Shown: positions 7,743 to 14,816 of the stretch, piece after piece
Layout of the letters: the number at the start of each line of letters is the position of its first letter
How positions within the stretch are numbered: the first letter of the stretch is position 1
DNA from: Sphingobium soli
GTDB taxonomy: Bacteria; Pseudomonadota; Alphaproteobacteria; Sphingomonadales; Sphingomonadaceae
Length of the DNA stretch: 33,810 nucleotides
Assembly: GCF_020782245.1 (NCBI RefSeq)
Contig: NZ_JAJGNP010000026.1
Coordinates: forward strand, 1 to 33,810
Direction: 5' to 3'
The notes under the pieces: generated by a model
Seen by the model: only the letters and a program-made list of their open reading frames with translations
Told to the model about the DNA's origin: nothing
The model's database searches: none
Made by a program: the position numbers and the translations under genes

Positions 7743-7773
7743 CTAATGCCTCCTGTAGCGGCTACAGGAGCAA
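7743..7773 (-). promoter_or_regulatory. MerR-type promoter/operator of merT
   Basis: On the minus strand TTGCTC (7768-7773) and CATTAG (7743-7748) are separated by 19 bp, the overlong spacer typical of MerR-activated promoters. A perfect dyad with 9-bp arms (7750-7758 and 7762-7770, 3-bp centre) lies in it: CTCCTGTAG facing CTACAGGAG. The dyad centre is 2 bp closer to the -35 than the spacer centre. The arms lack the GTAC cores of classic mercury operators. Confidence 0.8.
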
Positions 7774-7780
7774 GCGAATT

Positions 7781-8197
7781 ATGAGGGATGAGAAAGGCCT
7801 AGCTATCGGCGAGTTGTCGCGCCGAACCGGCGTGAACATCGAGACGATCCGCTATTTCGAGCGCGTCGGCATTGTGGCGACCCCACCCCGCACGAGCGGG
7901 GGCCGGCGAGTATATGGGGCCGGCCACGTCCGCGTCCTTGGATTCATCCGTGGCGCGCGTGAACTCGGCTTCACCCCGGCCGAGGTGCGCGCGATCCTGT
8001 CACTTGGCGGTCCCGCGCAGGCGTCGTGCAGTGAGGTCCGCGAGATCGCGGCCCACCACCTGGAGCGGGTTCGCGCGAAAATGGCAGACCTAGCGCAACT
8101 CGAAAGCCTGCTTGCCACGACGATCGACCGTTGCGAGGGCGACGGGGCGGCGAGTTGTGCCGTGATCGAATTGCTTGACCAATATACAACCACTTAG
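7781..8197 (+). CDS. MerR-family metal-responsive regulator
   Basis: A 138-residue regulator with an N-terminal winged helix (IGELSRRTGVNIETIRYFERVG, given here as a split motif IGELSRRTGV and NIETIRYFE), a long dimerisation helix and a metal loop. Cysteines at residues 83, 118 and 126 correspond to the three-cysteine divalent-metal sites of MerR and ZntR (C-x7-C loop). The gene diverges from merT across a 63-bp region holding the operator, so it controls that promoter and probably itself. The effector could be Hg(II) or another divalent soft metal: the operator sequence is not the standard mercury one. Confidence 0.88.
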   Translation: MRDEKGLAIGELSRRTGVNIETIRYFERVGIVATPPRTSGGRRVYGAGHVRVLGFIRGARELGFTPAEVRAILSLGGPAQASCSEVREIAAHHLERVRAKMADLAQLESLLATTIDRCEGDGAASCAVIELLDQYTTT

Positions 8198-8214
8198 GTG
8201 TCAAAACCGGTCGG

Positions 8215-8227
8215 GGCTGTTGAAAAA
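8215..8227. repeat. 13-bp IS terminal repeat, left copy
   Basis: GGCTGTTGAAAAA, the start of the IS1182-like element. The exact inverted copy occurs once more at 17848-17860. Beyond these 13 bp the two flanks differ (AGGCC versus GTCCT), so they may be ends of related rather than identical elements. Confidence 0.65.
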
Positions 8228-8291
8228 AGGCCGGGTGATCCGATCGCGTTCCTAACGGGTTCCCTGCTTCGACACATCGGGAGCAGCGGCC

Positions 8292-9716
8292 ATGATGGGT
8301 GAGCAACAGCGAGGCGGCAAGGGCGCAAGCTGGCGGGCGCTGGGAGCGATGATCCCCGCCGATCATATGCTGCACAGGATAGACGGGCTGATCGACCTGG
8401 GTGAACTGCGCGATGCGCTCGCGCCGCACTACAGTTGCCGTGGGCGTCCCTCGATCGCGCCTGAATTGCTGGTCCGCATGGCGCTGATCGCTCGCCTCTA
8501 TGGCATCACGTCGGAGCGCCGTCTGTGTGAGGAAGTCCGCTTCAACCTCGCCTATCGCTGGTTCTGCCGATTGCCGCTCAACGCGCCGGTGCCGCACCAC
8601 TCGACGTTTAGCAAGAACCGGCATGGCCGCTTCCGCGATGCTAGCATCTTCCGCATCCTGTTCGAGCAGACGGTGCGGCGCTGCGCCGATGCGGGGCTGA
8701 TCGCCCACAAGGATGCCGCAATCGATGCATCGTTCGTCGCGGCCGATGCAAGCTGGCAGCGCAAGATGCGGGACGCCGACATGGCCGCGCCCCGGCTTCC
8801 CCGCCCGGTTTGTGAATGGCTGGCGGATCAGGCCAATGCTCCACCGCAGGAACATGGCGTACCGCGTGGCAAACCGGCCGAGGTGTCACGCACCGATCCG
8901 GCGTCGGCATGGTCGGCGCGCACGGCGCGGGGCCGGTTCGGCTATGCCTTCAATGTCCTGATTGACACGCCGGGAGGGGTGGCGATCGACGTGGAGGCCA
9001 GTCCCGCCCGCTTCGCCGCGGAAGTCGATGCGGGGCGGACCATGCTGGCACGGGCCGACAATCGGTTCGGCTATCGGCCAAAGCGTGTCGCGGCCGACAC
9101 CGCCTATGGCAGCGCTGCGTTCCTGGCGTTCGTCACCGATCGCGGCACCATCCCGCATATCCCGGTGCTGGAACGATCCGAACAGACCAAGGGCAAATTC
9201 CCCCGCGAAGCCTTCCGCTATGAGCGGGAGCAGGACCGCTATGTCTGCCCCGCTGGGAAGATACTGCCCTTTCGCGGTGCCGATCGTCGGGCGGGCTTTC
9301 TCCGATACAGCGCCAGTCCTGCCGATTGCCGCGCCTGTCACCTCAAACGGAAATGCACCGCAGGCAGCAACAGGTCGGTCACGCACAGCGAATATGAGGA
9401 CGTGCGTGAGATGGTGCGCGGCGAGATGCAGACGCCGCTATTCAAGCGGTCGATGCGGCTGCGCCGGGGTGTCGAGCGGGTGTTCGCCGATGCCAAAGGC
9501 AAGCGAGGGCTGACCCGCCTGCACCTTCGCGGACTGCGCGGTGCCGAAGAAGAGTTTCTGTTGGGCGCGGCCATTGCCAATCTCGTGCTGTTAGCCCGCA
9601 CCGACGCAAGACCGGCCCGGAACCGTCGCCCGCCCCCGGTGCCGGAACGCATCGAGCGCATGGCCCGGATCAGCCGTGGCCGGTTCGAGCAATCCTACTA
9701 CGCGACGATCTTCTGA
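8292..9716 (+). CDS. IS1182-family transposase
   Basis: A 474-residue DDE transposase. The N-terminal region (about residues 18-95, HMLHRIDGLIDL then YSCRGRPSIAPELLVRM) is a DUF772-type domain. The catalytic acidic residues are visible as the Asp of AAIDASFVAAD (about 145), the Asp of VAADTAYG (about 272) and the Glu of RRGVERVFADAKGKRG (about 397). A cysteine motif, CRACHLKRKC, lies before the last block as in DDE_Tnp_1_6 proteins. Length and domain order fit an intact IS1182-family enzyme. It begins about 65 bp inside the left terminal repeat; an ATG at 8295 is an alternative start. Confidence 0.92.
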   Translation: MMGEQQRGGKGASWRALGAMIPADHMLHRIDGLIDLGELRDALAPHYSCRGRPSIAPELLVRMALIARLYGITSERRLCEEVRFNLAYRWFCRLPLNAPVPHHSTFSKNRHGRFRDASIFRILFEQTVRRCADAGLIAHKDAAIDASFVAADASWQRKMRDADMAAPRLPRPVCEWLADQANAPPQEHGVPRGKPAEVSRTDPASAWSARTARGRFGYAFNVLIDTPGGVAIDVEASPARFAAEVDAGRTMLARADNRFGYRPKRVAADTAYGSAAFLAFVTDRGTIPHIPVLERSEQTKGKFPREAFRYEREQDRYVCPAGKILPFRGADRRAGFLRYSASPADCRACHLKRKCTAGSNRSVTHSEYEDVREMVRGEMQTPLFKRSMRLRRGVERVFADAKGKRGLTRLHLRGLRGAEEEFLLGAAIANLVLLARTDARPARNRRPPPVPERIERMARISRGRFEQSYYATIF

Positions 9717-9722
9717 CGCCGG

Positions 9723-10289
9723 TTAGCCGGGTTCGCGCTCGGCCGCAGGGAAGTGGCGATAGAAGGTAGAACGGCCGACCTGGAGCAGCTTCGCGACCTT
9801 CGCCGGTTTGTCGCCAGCCTTGAGCAGCTTGCGGGCGGTATCGAGCATGTCAGGCGTCATGACCGACTTGCGGCCTCCGCCCGTGCCGCCCTTGGCCCGT
9901 GCCGCTGCCAAACCGGCAATCGTCCGTTCCTTTATCAGTTCGCGCTCCATCTCCGCGACAGAAGCGAGGATATGGAACAGCAGACGGCCCGATGGGGTTG
10001 CCGTGTCGAACCCGTCCGTCAGGGACCGGAAATCAATCTTCCGAGCGGACAAGTCCGCCGCCAGTTCGATCAGGCCCCCGATCGATCGGCCAAGGCGATC
10101 GAGCTTCCATATCACCAGCGTGTCACCGGCCCGCACGAAATTGAGAGCTTCGGTCAGACCGGGACGGTTCAGCTTCGCGCCGCTCACCTTGTCGGTGAAC
10201 AGCTTTTCACAGCCAGCCTTGGTCAGCGCATCGGTTTGTAGCGTCAGGTCCTGGTCGGAGGTCGAGACACGCGCATAACCAACCAGCAT
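9723..10289 (-). CDS. Serine site-specific recombinase (resolvase/invertase)
   Basis: A 188-residue small serine recombinase. The catalytic serine is Ser9 in GYARVSTSDQD. WKLDRLGRS (about residues 61-69), AEMERELIKERT (about 116-127) and GGGRKS lead to a C-terminal helix-turn-helix (AKVAKLLQVGRSTFYRHFP). The length matches Tn3-family TnpR resolvases. Its stop lies 7 bp from the end of the IS transposase gene, convergent with it. The gene starts inside a dyad and tandem-repeat region that looks like its res site. No Tn3 transposase lies in the window, so the parent transposon is fragmentary, or the gene is a Pin-like stand-alone recombinase. Confidence 0.9.
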   Translation of the reverse strand: MLVGYARVSTSDQDLTLQTDALTKAGCEKLFTDKVSGAKLNRPGLTEALNFVRAGDTLVIWKLDRLGRSIGGLIELAADLSARKIDFRSLTDGFDTATPSGRLLFHILASVAEMERELIKERTIAGLAAARAKGGTGGGRKSVMTPDMLDTARKLLKAGDKPAKVAKLLQVGRSTFYRHFPAAEREPG

Positions 10290-10357
10290 GAGTCCCGTTA
10301 TCCCATCTCAAACAGCGAATTTCGGGACTCATATTTCGGGAACATATTTTGGGAAAG
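10287..10357. promoter_or_regulatory. res-like recombination/operator site
   Basis: A perfect 10-bp dyad, ATGAGTCCCG (10288-10297) facing CGGGACTCAT (10323-10332), spans the resolvase start codon. Overlapping its right arm are three tandem units: ATTTCGGGACTCAT (10319), ATTTCGGGAACAT (10333) and ATTTTGGGAAAG (10346), with periods of 14 and 13 bp. The repeat-rich layout next to a resolvase gene fits res subsites that also repress the gene. Exact subsite borders are not defined. Confidence 0.6.
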
Positions 10358-10447
10358 CCCCGGCGGGCATACAGCGGATTTTTGTGTCGGTCACGGTCGT
10401 CCCGTTGGAGGTTCCCAATCGGGAAGGCTGATAACCGGCTCACCCAT

Positions 10448-10473
10448 GGAATAAACCCGGACGAGCGTCGTCT
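10448..10473 (+). promoter_or_regulatory. Candidate ECF-sigma promoter
   Basis: GGAATAAA (10448-10455) and CGTCT (10469-10473), with GGAAT and CGTCT separated by 16 bp, the shape of an ECF sigma-dependent promoter. It lies directly upstream of the operon that ends with an ECF sigma factor and its anti-sigma factor, consistent with autoregulation. It also implies that an ATG at 10474 is too close to serve as the start of the DUF305 gene. Confidence 0.5.
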
Positions 10474-10503
10474 ATGCTTTCAGGACTGATGCGCCGGAGG
10501 CTT

Positions 10504-10887
10504 ATGCGTAGACGATATTGGATGCTCGGTCTGACTGCTTCGGCCCTGCTCACAGGCGCAGTCGCGGCCGCCCCTGCCGGTGGTTACGCCAGCATGGTGG
10601 CTGCCGCGATGGACCGGATGATGGCGGGCATGATGGTCAAGCCGTCCGGCAACGTCGACCGCGACTTCGTCACGATGATGCTCCCGCATCATCAGGGTGC
10701 GATCGATATGGCAGTGGCGGAGCTGCGCTACGGCCATAACGAGCAGCTCAAGCGCATCGCGCAGGAGATCATCATCGATCAGCAGCAGGAGATTGCCGCT
10801 ATGAAGTTGGCGATCGGTCAGCCGCTACCGCCTTCGACGCCGGCCCCGACGCAGGGCGGCGACCACCACAGCCCTATGGAGCACTGA
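10504..10887 (+). CDS. DUF305 family periplasmic protein
   Basis: A 127-residue exported protein with a signal peptide (RRRYWMLGLTASALLTGAV, cleavage near AAAPA) and a short DUF305 domain. The defining motif MMLPHHQGAIDMA (about residues 59-71) is followed by IAQEIIIDQQQEIAAMK. Methionines are frequent (MDRMMAGMMV). DUF305 proteins are ferritin-like helical proteins often linked to copper or other metal stress. The frame also has ATGs at 10474 and 10489. I prefer 10504 because the predicted promoter excludes the first and a GGAGG precedes 10504, although at a short 3-bp spacing. It is the first gene of the ECF operon. Confidence 0.82.
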   Translation: MRRRYWMLGLTASALLTGAVAAAPAGGYASMVAAAMDRMMAGMMVKPSGNVDRDFVTMMLPHHQGAIDMAVAELRYGHNEQLKRIAQEIIIDQQQEIAAMKLAIGQPLPPSTPAPTQGGDHHSPMEH

Positions 10888-10888
10888 C

Positions 10889-12328
10889 ATGATCCGGACC
10901 ATCCTGCGCTCGGCCGCCTTGCTGATGAGCGCCGCACCGGGCCTCGCCATGGCGCAGCAGGCGCCGTGGAACGCCAAGGACATGCCCGTCAGCCACCGCG
11001 ACCGCGTCTATGCGTCCGAACAATTCTCCAACACGGTGTCGGTGACGGACCCTGCCGACAACCGGCTGCTCGGCGTCATCAAGCTCGGCGATCCGCAGCC
11101 GATGAACTTCTCCCCGCTCTACAAGGGACAAGTGCTGGTCCACGGCCTGGGCTTCTCGCCGGACGGGAAGACCTTGGCGGTCGTGTCGATCGGATCGAAT
11201 GCCGTGTCGTGGATCGACACCGCCACCAACACGGTCAAACACACGACCTATGTCGGGCGCAGTCCGCACGAGGCGTTCTTCACGCCGGACGGAAAGGAGG
11301 TCTGGGTCACCGTTCGCGGCGAGGACTATATCGCCGTGCTCGATCCCGCGACGTACAAGGAAACCGGCCGCATCAAGACGCCCGGTGGTCCGGGTATGAC
11401 GATCTTCTCGCCCGATGGGCGATACGGCTATGTCTGTTCCTCGTTCAATCCGGTGCTGGCCGTGTTCGATGTCGCAACCCACGCACAGGTCGGACAGGTG
11501 GCGCAGCCGAGCCCATTCTGCCCCAACATCGCCGCGACGCCGGACGGCAAGCAGGCGTGGTTTACGCTAAAGGACATCGGCAAGACGGTCGCATTCGATG
11601 CCAGGCCACCCTTCACAATCCTCAAGGTGCTGGATACCGGGCCGATCACCAATCACGTCAACTTCGCCCGCACGGCCAAGGGGCAGTTCGCCTATGTGAC
11701 GGTCGGCGGGGAGAATGCGGTGAAGGTGTTCCGCACGTCCGACTTCACGCTGGTGGCAACCATTCCAGTCGGCAAGATGCCGCACGGTGTCTGGCCGTCC
11801 GGCGACGGTCGGCGCATCTATGTCGGGCTGGAGAATGCCGATGAGCTGGCCGCGATCGACACCGCTGGCAACACGGTCGTCGCTACCGTGCCGGTCGGAC
11901 AGGCACCGCAGGCGATCGCCTATGTGCCGAACGCTGTTCCGACAGGCCCCGGCACCGACAATCTCCAGCCGCTCGGCACGGCCGGCAAGGCGTTGCATCT
12001 GACTATGGGGCCGATCGGCGGCAAGGGTGCGGCAAGCAGCATCACCCTCTTCGACCAAGGCATCATTCAGGTCGTGCAGAGTGCCGTTACCGGTTTGCAG
12101 CCCAAGAAGCCCTACATGCTCGTGCTGACCGCCAACGCGGATGGTAGCGGCGCTGTAGAGCCGCTTGCCAACTTCATGAGCAACCCGGCGGGTGCGGCGA
12201 TCGTCAACGCGTCGGGTCCGATCCGGCAGATCGTTCAAGGCAGCACCGCGACGCCCCGCCGTTTTCTGGCGGTCGCTGAGGTGGTGAACGGCGCGCCGGG
12301 ACGCATCGTGCAGGTACAGCGCGACTGA
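10889..12328 (+). CDS. YncE/YVTN-type beta-propeller periplasmic protein
   Basis: A 479-residue protein with a signal peptide (ending LAMAQQ, about residue 24) and repeated beta-propeller blades of the YVTN/YncE class, such as LGFSPDGKTLAVVSIGSN, FFTPDGKEVWVTVRGEDY, IFSPDGRYGYVCSS and WPSGDGRRIYVGLENAD. From about residue 365 a separate C-terminal region without blade motifs follows (LHLTMGPIGGKGAASSITL onward, about 115 residues); I do not recognise it. YVTN proteins act as periplasmic scaffolds or binding proteins, and no enzymatic residues are evident. It starts 1 bp after the DUF305 gene and ends 1 bp before the sigma factor gene, so it belongs to one transcription unit. Confidence 0.82.
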   Translation: MIRTILRSAALLMSAAPGLAMAQQAPWNAKDMPVSHRDRVYASEQFSNTVSVTDPADNRLLGVIKLGDPQPMNFSPLYKGQVLVHGLGFSPDGKTLAVVSIGSNAVSWIDTATNTVKHTTYVGRSPHEAFFTPDGKEVWVTVRGEDYIAVLDPATYKETGRIKTPGGPGMTIFSPDGRYGYVCSSFNPVLAVFDVATHAQVGQVAQPSPFCPNIAATPDGKQAWFTLKDIGKTVAFDARPPFTILKVLDTGPITNHVNFARTAKGQFAYVTVGGENAVKVFRTSDFTLVATIPVGKMPHGVWPSGDGRRIYVGLENADELAAIDTAGNTVVATVPVGQAPQAIAYVPNAVPTGPGTDNLQPLGTAGKALHLTMGPIGGKGAASSITLFDQGIIQVVQSAVTGLQPKKPYMLVLTANADGSGAVEPLANFMSNPAGAAIVNASGPIRQIVQGSTATPRRFLAVAEVVNGAPGRIVQVQRD

Positions 12329-12329
12329 C

Positions 12330-12839
12330 ATGGACCCGCTTGCCGCCGCGATCGAGCCCCTGATCCCCGGTCTGCGCCGCTATGCCCGGTCGTGGTTGCG
12401 CGATCGGGCAATGGCAGATGACGTGGTGCAGGATTGTCTCGAGCGCGCGGTCGGGCGCTGGCGACAACGACGCGGGGCGGAGGTGCGCCCATGGGTCTAT
12501 ACGATCCTGCACAATCTGTTGGTCGACCATCAGCGGCAGCATAGCCGGCGAGGCACAGCGGTTCCGCTCCACCTCGTGGACGACGCCACGCTCGGCCGTC
12601 CGGCCGATCAGGAAACAGGCCTACACCACCGCGACCTGCTGCGCGCCCTTGATGCGTTGCCCGAGGAGCAGCGAACGGTGCTGCTCCTCGTATCGGTCGA
12701 GGGCCTGCCCTATGCGGAGGTCGCTGCCGTTGTCGGCGTGCCGCTGGGCACGGTGATGTCGCGCATATCCCGGGCGCGCGACCGACTGGCGACCCTCCTC
12801 CGGGAGGGTGAACGGCCGCGATTGAGGAGCGTGCAATGA
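12330..12839 (+). CDS. ECF-type RNA polymerase sigma factor
   Basis: A 169-residue group 4 sigma factor. Region 2 spans about residues 12-80 (YARSWLRDRAMADDVVQDCLERA and RPWVYTILHNLLVDHQR, core-binding and -10 recognition) and region 4 about 103-157 (LDALPEEQRTVLLL and an HTH ending TVMSRISRARDRL). No extra C-terminal domain is present. The stop overlaps the anti-sigma start in an ATGA, the usual sigma/anti-sigma pairing. Its likely target includes the GGAAT-N16-CGTCT promoter ahead of the DUF305 gene. Confidence 0.93.
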   Translation: MDPLAAAIEPLIPGLRRYARSWLRDRAMADDVVQDCLERAVGRWRQRRGAEVRPWVYTILHNLLVDHQRQHSRRGTAVPLHLVDDATLGRPADQETGLHHRDLLRALDALPEEQRTVLLLVSVEGLPYAEVAAVVGVPLGTVMSRISRARDRLATLLREGERPRLRSVQ

Positions 12840-13606
12840 CCAGCCCGATCGGCGAGGACGATCTGGCCGCATGGATCGATGGCAGGCTGTCGCCCGAGCG
12901 GCAGCGCCTGGTCGACGCCTATCTTGAAGGCCAGCCGGACCTGCATGCCCGTTTGCGGGAACAGGCGGAGCAGGCGCGAGCCCTTGCATCCCTGTTTGCC
13001 CCGATCGCGGATGAACCGATCCCGGCGACGATGCGCGTCGCAGCCATCAGGGGGCGGCAACGTCAGCCGCGATGGCAATTCGCCATCGCCGCGTCACTTC
13101 TGCTGGCGGTCGGGTTTGGCGGTGGTTGGTCGAGCGCGAAGTGGAGCGGTGAACCCCGCGCAGGCATCGCGGCGCTGGCCAACGAGGCGAGTGACAATTT
13201 CCGTGTCTATGCCGCCGACCGGATACGACCGGCGGAGATCGGTCCGGATCAGCGCGCCATGCTGATCCGATGGACCTCCGCCCGTTTGGGTGAGCGCGTC
13301 ACCATCCCGGACCTCAGCACAGCCGGCTATCGCTATGGTGGGGGGCGACTGGTCGCGACGCCTCACGGCCCTGCGGCACTGCTCCTCTACGACGGACCGC
13401 AAGCGTCGAAACTCGCGGTGCTGACGAGGCCTATGCAGATCGACAAGACTGCGAGCATGACCAGCACGTCCAGCGGGACCATGGGCCGGGTCACATGGGC
13501 AGTCGACGGGATCGGCTATAGTGTGGTGGGCGAGCGGCCTGCGGCCGAGCTGCATCCGATTGCCGATGAAGTCCGGCGGCAGGCCGATGCGGCGCTGGTG
13601 TCCTGA
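12836..13606 (+). CDS. Transmembrane anti-sigma factor
   Basis: A 256-residue protein with an N-terminal cytoplasmic anti-sigma-like segment (DDLAAWIDGRLSPERQRLVD, about 8-27), one membrane helix at about residues 80-97 (FAIAASLLLAVGFGGGWS) and a periplasmic C-terminal domain of about 150 residues. The HxxxCxxC zinc motif is absent, so it is not a ZAS-type anti-sigma factor. Coupled by a 4-bp overlap to the ECF sigma gene, it should hold that factor at the membrane and release it on an envelope signal. The periplasmic domain (YRYGGGRLVATPHGPAALLLY) resembles those of other alphaproteobacterial anti-sigma proteins. The signal is unknown. Confidence 0.85.
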   Translation: MTSPIGEDDLAAWIDGRLSPERQRLVDAYLEGQPDLHARLREQAEQARALASLFAPIADEPIPATMRVAAIRGRQRQPRWQFAIAASLLLAVGFGGGWSSAKWSGEPRAGIAALANEASDNFRVYAADRIRPAEIGPDQRAMLIRWTSARLGERVTIPDLSTAGYRYGGGRLVATPHGPAALLLYDGPQASKLAVLTRPMQIDKTASMTSTSSGTMGRVTWAVDGIGYSVVGERPAAELHPIADEVRRQADAALVS

Positions 13607-13658
13607 TAGCGCCCTTGCTGCTCCTCAGCGCCGACAGGCACCGGGCGGGCCAGCGCGA

Positions 13659-13775
13659 TCAGGGCTTGCGCTCGGCATCCTTCCTGGCGGCCTCGGCCGG
13701 CGTCAGGCGGGCTCGCTCGCGGATGTGGCGTTCCAGCGGCGCGCCGACGAACAGGACGAGCATCGCAAGGATCAC
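13659..13775 (-). CDS. Possible small single-pass membrane protein
   Basis: A 38-codon frame starting with GTG at 13775 (an internal ATG at 13763 is also possible). It encodes a hydrophobic segment (VILAMLVLFVGAPL) followed by a basic/acidic amphipathic tail rich in Arg, Ala and Glu, ending KDAERKP. The hydrophobic-then-charged layout is protein-like, but there is no clear ribosome binding site, a stop lies just upstream in frame, and no family is recognised. It may be a remnant of a larger gene or chance. Confidence 0.25.
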   Translation of the reverse strand: MILAMLVLFVGAPLERHIRERARLTPAEAARKDAERKP

Positions 13776-13869
13776 CCCGCCAGTGATGAGCGGTCATGGA
13801 CGATCAAACGTCGCAGGCCCGCCTAACGCTCCAAGTCTTCGAGACCATCGCAGACGAAAGGCTGCCGAT

Positions 13870-13893
13870 CATTCCGATATCCAGATTGGAATG
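13870..13893. promoter_or_regulatory. Inverted repeat upstream of the LysR gene
   Basis: CATTCC and GGAATG arms separated by 12 bp, 51-74 bp before the LysR start. LysR-type regulators bind interrupted dyads of this size in their own promoter regions, so this is a candidate binding site. Confidence 0.4.
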
Positions 13894-13943
13894 ACCATAT
13901 CAAACGGTTGGTCGTATCGATCTAAGTACGCGATATATGCTGC

Positions 13944-14816
13944 ATGACCCTGGAGCAGCTCAGAATCTTCGTCGGTGTCGCGGAGCGCGAACACGTCACC
14001 AAGGCAGCGGAGGTGCTGAACGTCACGCAGTCCGCTGCCTCCGGCGCGATTGCTGCCCTCGAAGCGCGCTACGGGGTTCCTCTGTTTCACCGCGTCGGGC
14101 GTGGCATCCAGCTGACCGAAGCAGGCCGCGGCTTTCTGGAGGAAGCGCGCGCGGTGCTGGGGCGGGCAGCGCATGCCGAGACGATGCTGGCGGACTATGC
14201 CGGGCTTGCCCGTGGTTCATTGCGGATCGTCGCCAGCCAGACGATCGCGAGCTACTGGTTGCCGGCAAAGCTAGCCGCCTTCCACGAACGCCACCCGCAG
14301 ATCGCGGTCGAACTGGCGATCGACAACACCGAAGGTGCGGCAGCGCAGGTCCTGAGCGGCGCGGCGGAGCTCGGTTTCGTCGAGGGCGAGGTGGACGAAC
14401 CGGCGCTCGCCCACTGGCATGTCGGGCGTGATCCGATGGTGCTGGTCGGCCGCGAGGACACCGGGCGCGTCGACGAGGACTGGCTGCGCACTGAACGCTG
14501 GATCGTCCGTGAGCTGGGATCGGGTACGCGCTCGACCTTCGAGGACGTGCTGCGAACGCGCGGGTTTGATCCGGCCCAGCTGACGATAGCGATGACGCTG
14601 CCGTCCAACGAGGCGGTGCGCACCGCCGTCGAGGCGGGTGCCGGCGTTGCCGTCTTGTCGCGATTGGTCGTCGCGCGCGCGCTCAAGGCCGGTGACCTTG
14701 TCGAGCTGCCGCTCGGGCTGCCCGACCGCGCCTTTCACGCGCTGCGCCACAAGGAACGCTATCGCACCCGCGCGGCCGACGCGCTGACGGACCTCATCAA
14801 GGAGCAGGTCGCATGA
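13944..14816 (+). CDS. LysR-family transcriptional regulator
   Basis: A 290-residue LysR protein. The N-terminal winged helix (MTLEQLRIFVGVAEREHVTK and LNVTQSAASGAIAALEARYG, about 1-50) is followed by a periplasmic-binding-fold effector domain from about residue 91 (GSLRIVASQTIASYWLPA) with GSGTRSTFEDVL near 191. The pattern is close to the CysB/CbbR/YeiE-like branch. The stop overlaps the start of the TDT permease gene (ATGA). It is therefore cotranscribed with, rather than divergent from, the genes it probably controls. The effector is likely sulfite or a sulfur metabolite, inferred from its neighbours. Confidence 0.92.
   Translation: MTLEQLRIFVGVAEREHVTKAAEVLNVTQSAASGAIAALEARYGVPLFHRVGRGIQLTEAGRGFLEEARAVLGRAAHAETMLADYAGLARGSLRIVASQTIASYWLPAKLAAFHERHPQIAVELAIDNTEGAAAQVLSGAAELGFVEGEVDEPALAHWHVGRDPMVLVGREDTGRVDEDWLRTERWIVRELGSGTRSTFEDVLRTRGFDPAQLTIAMTLPSNEAVRTAVEAGAGVAVLSRLVVARALKAGDLVELPLGLPDRAFHALRHKERYRTRAADALTDLIKEQVA

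Larger units (their letters stand above)
8213..9720 (+). mobile_element. IS1182-like insertion sequence, right end not found
   Basis: The left end is marked by GGGGCTGTTGAAAAA at about 8213-8227, 65 bp before the transposase gene. Downstream of the transposase stop (9716) the sequence passes within a few bases into the resolvase gene. No matching inverted repeat (ending TTTTTCAACAGCC) is found there. The only such end lies 8 kb away at 17848-17860. The element is therefore incomplete, or has been split by insertion or recombination. No target duplication was recognised. Confidence 0.6.
13607..13943. other. 337-bp intergenic region between anti-sigma and LysR genes
   Basis: No recognised full-length gene. 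It contains a possible 38-codon minus-strand ORF (13659-13775), a CATTCC/GGAATG dyad (13870-13893) and a weaker TATCG/CGATA pair (about 13915-13935) just before the LysR start. The last two are plausible regulatory sites for the LysR gene. No intrinsic terminator with a T-run was found after the anti-sigma stop. Confidence 0.5.

Noticed and set aside
7726..7748. GGAATAAC at 7732 as a second ECF promoter
   Set aside because: No CGTCT-like -10 follows at the right distance and the region is already explained by the MerR-type promoter.
13516..13797. 93-residue minus-strand frame at the end of the anti-sigma gene
   Set aside because: It overlaps the anti-sigma gene, is Arg/Ala/Ser-rich and lacks protein features; the alternative frame gives a more plausible small ORF, which is reported with low confidence.
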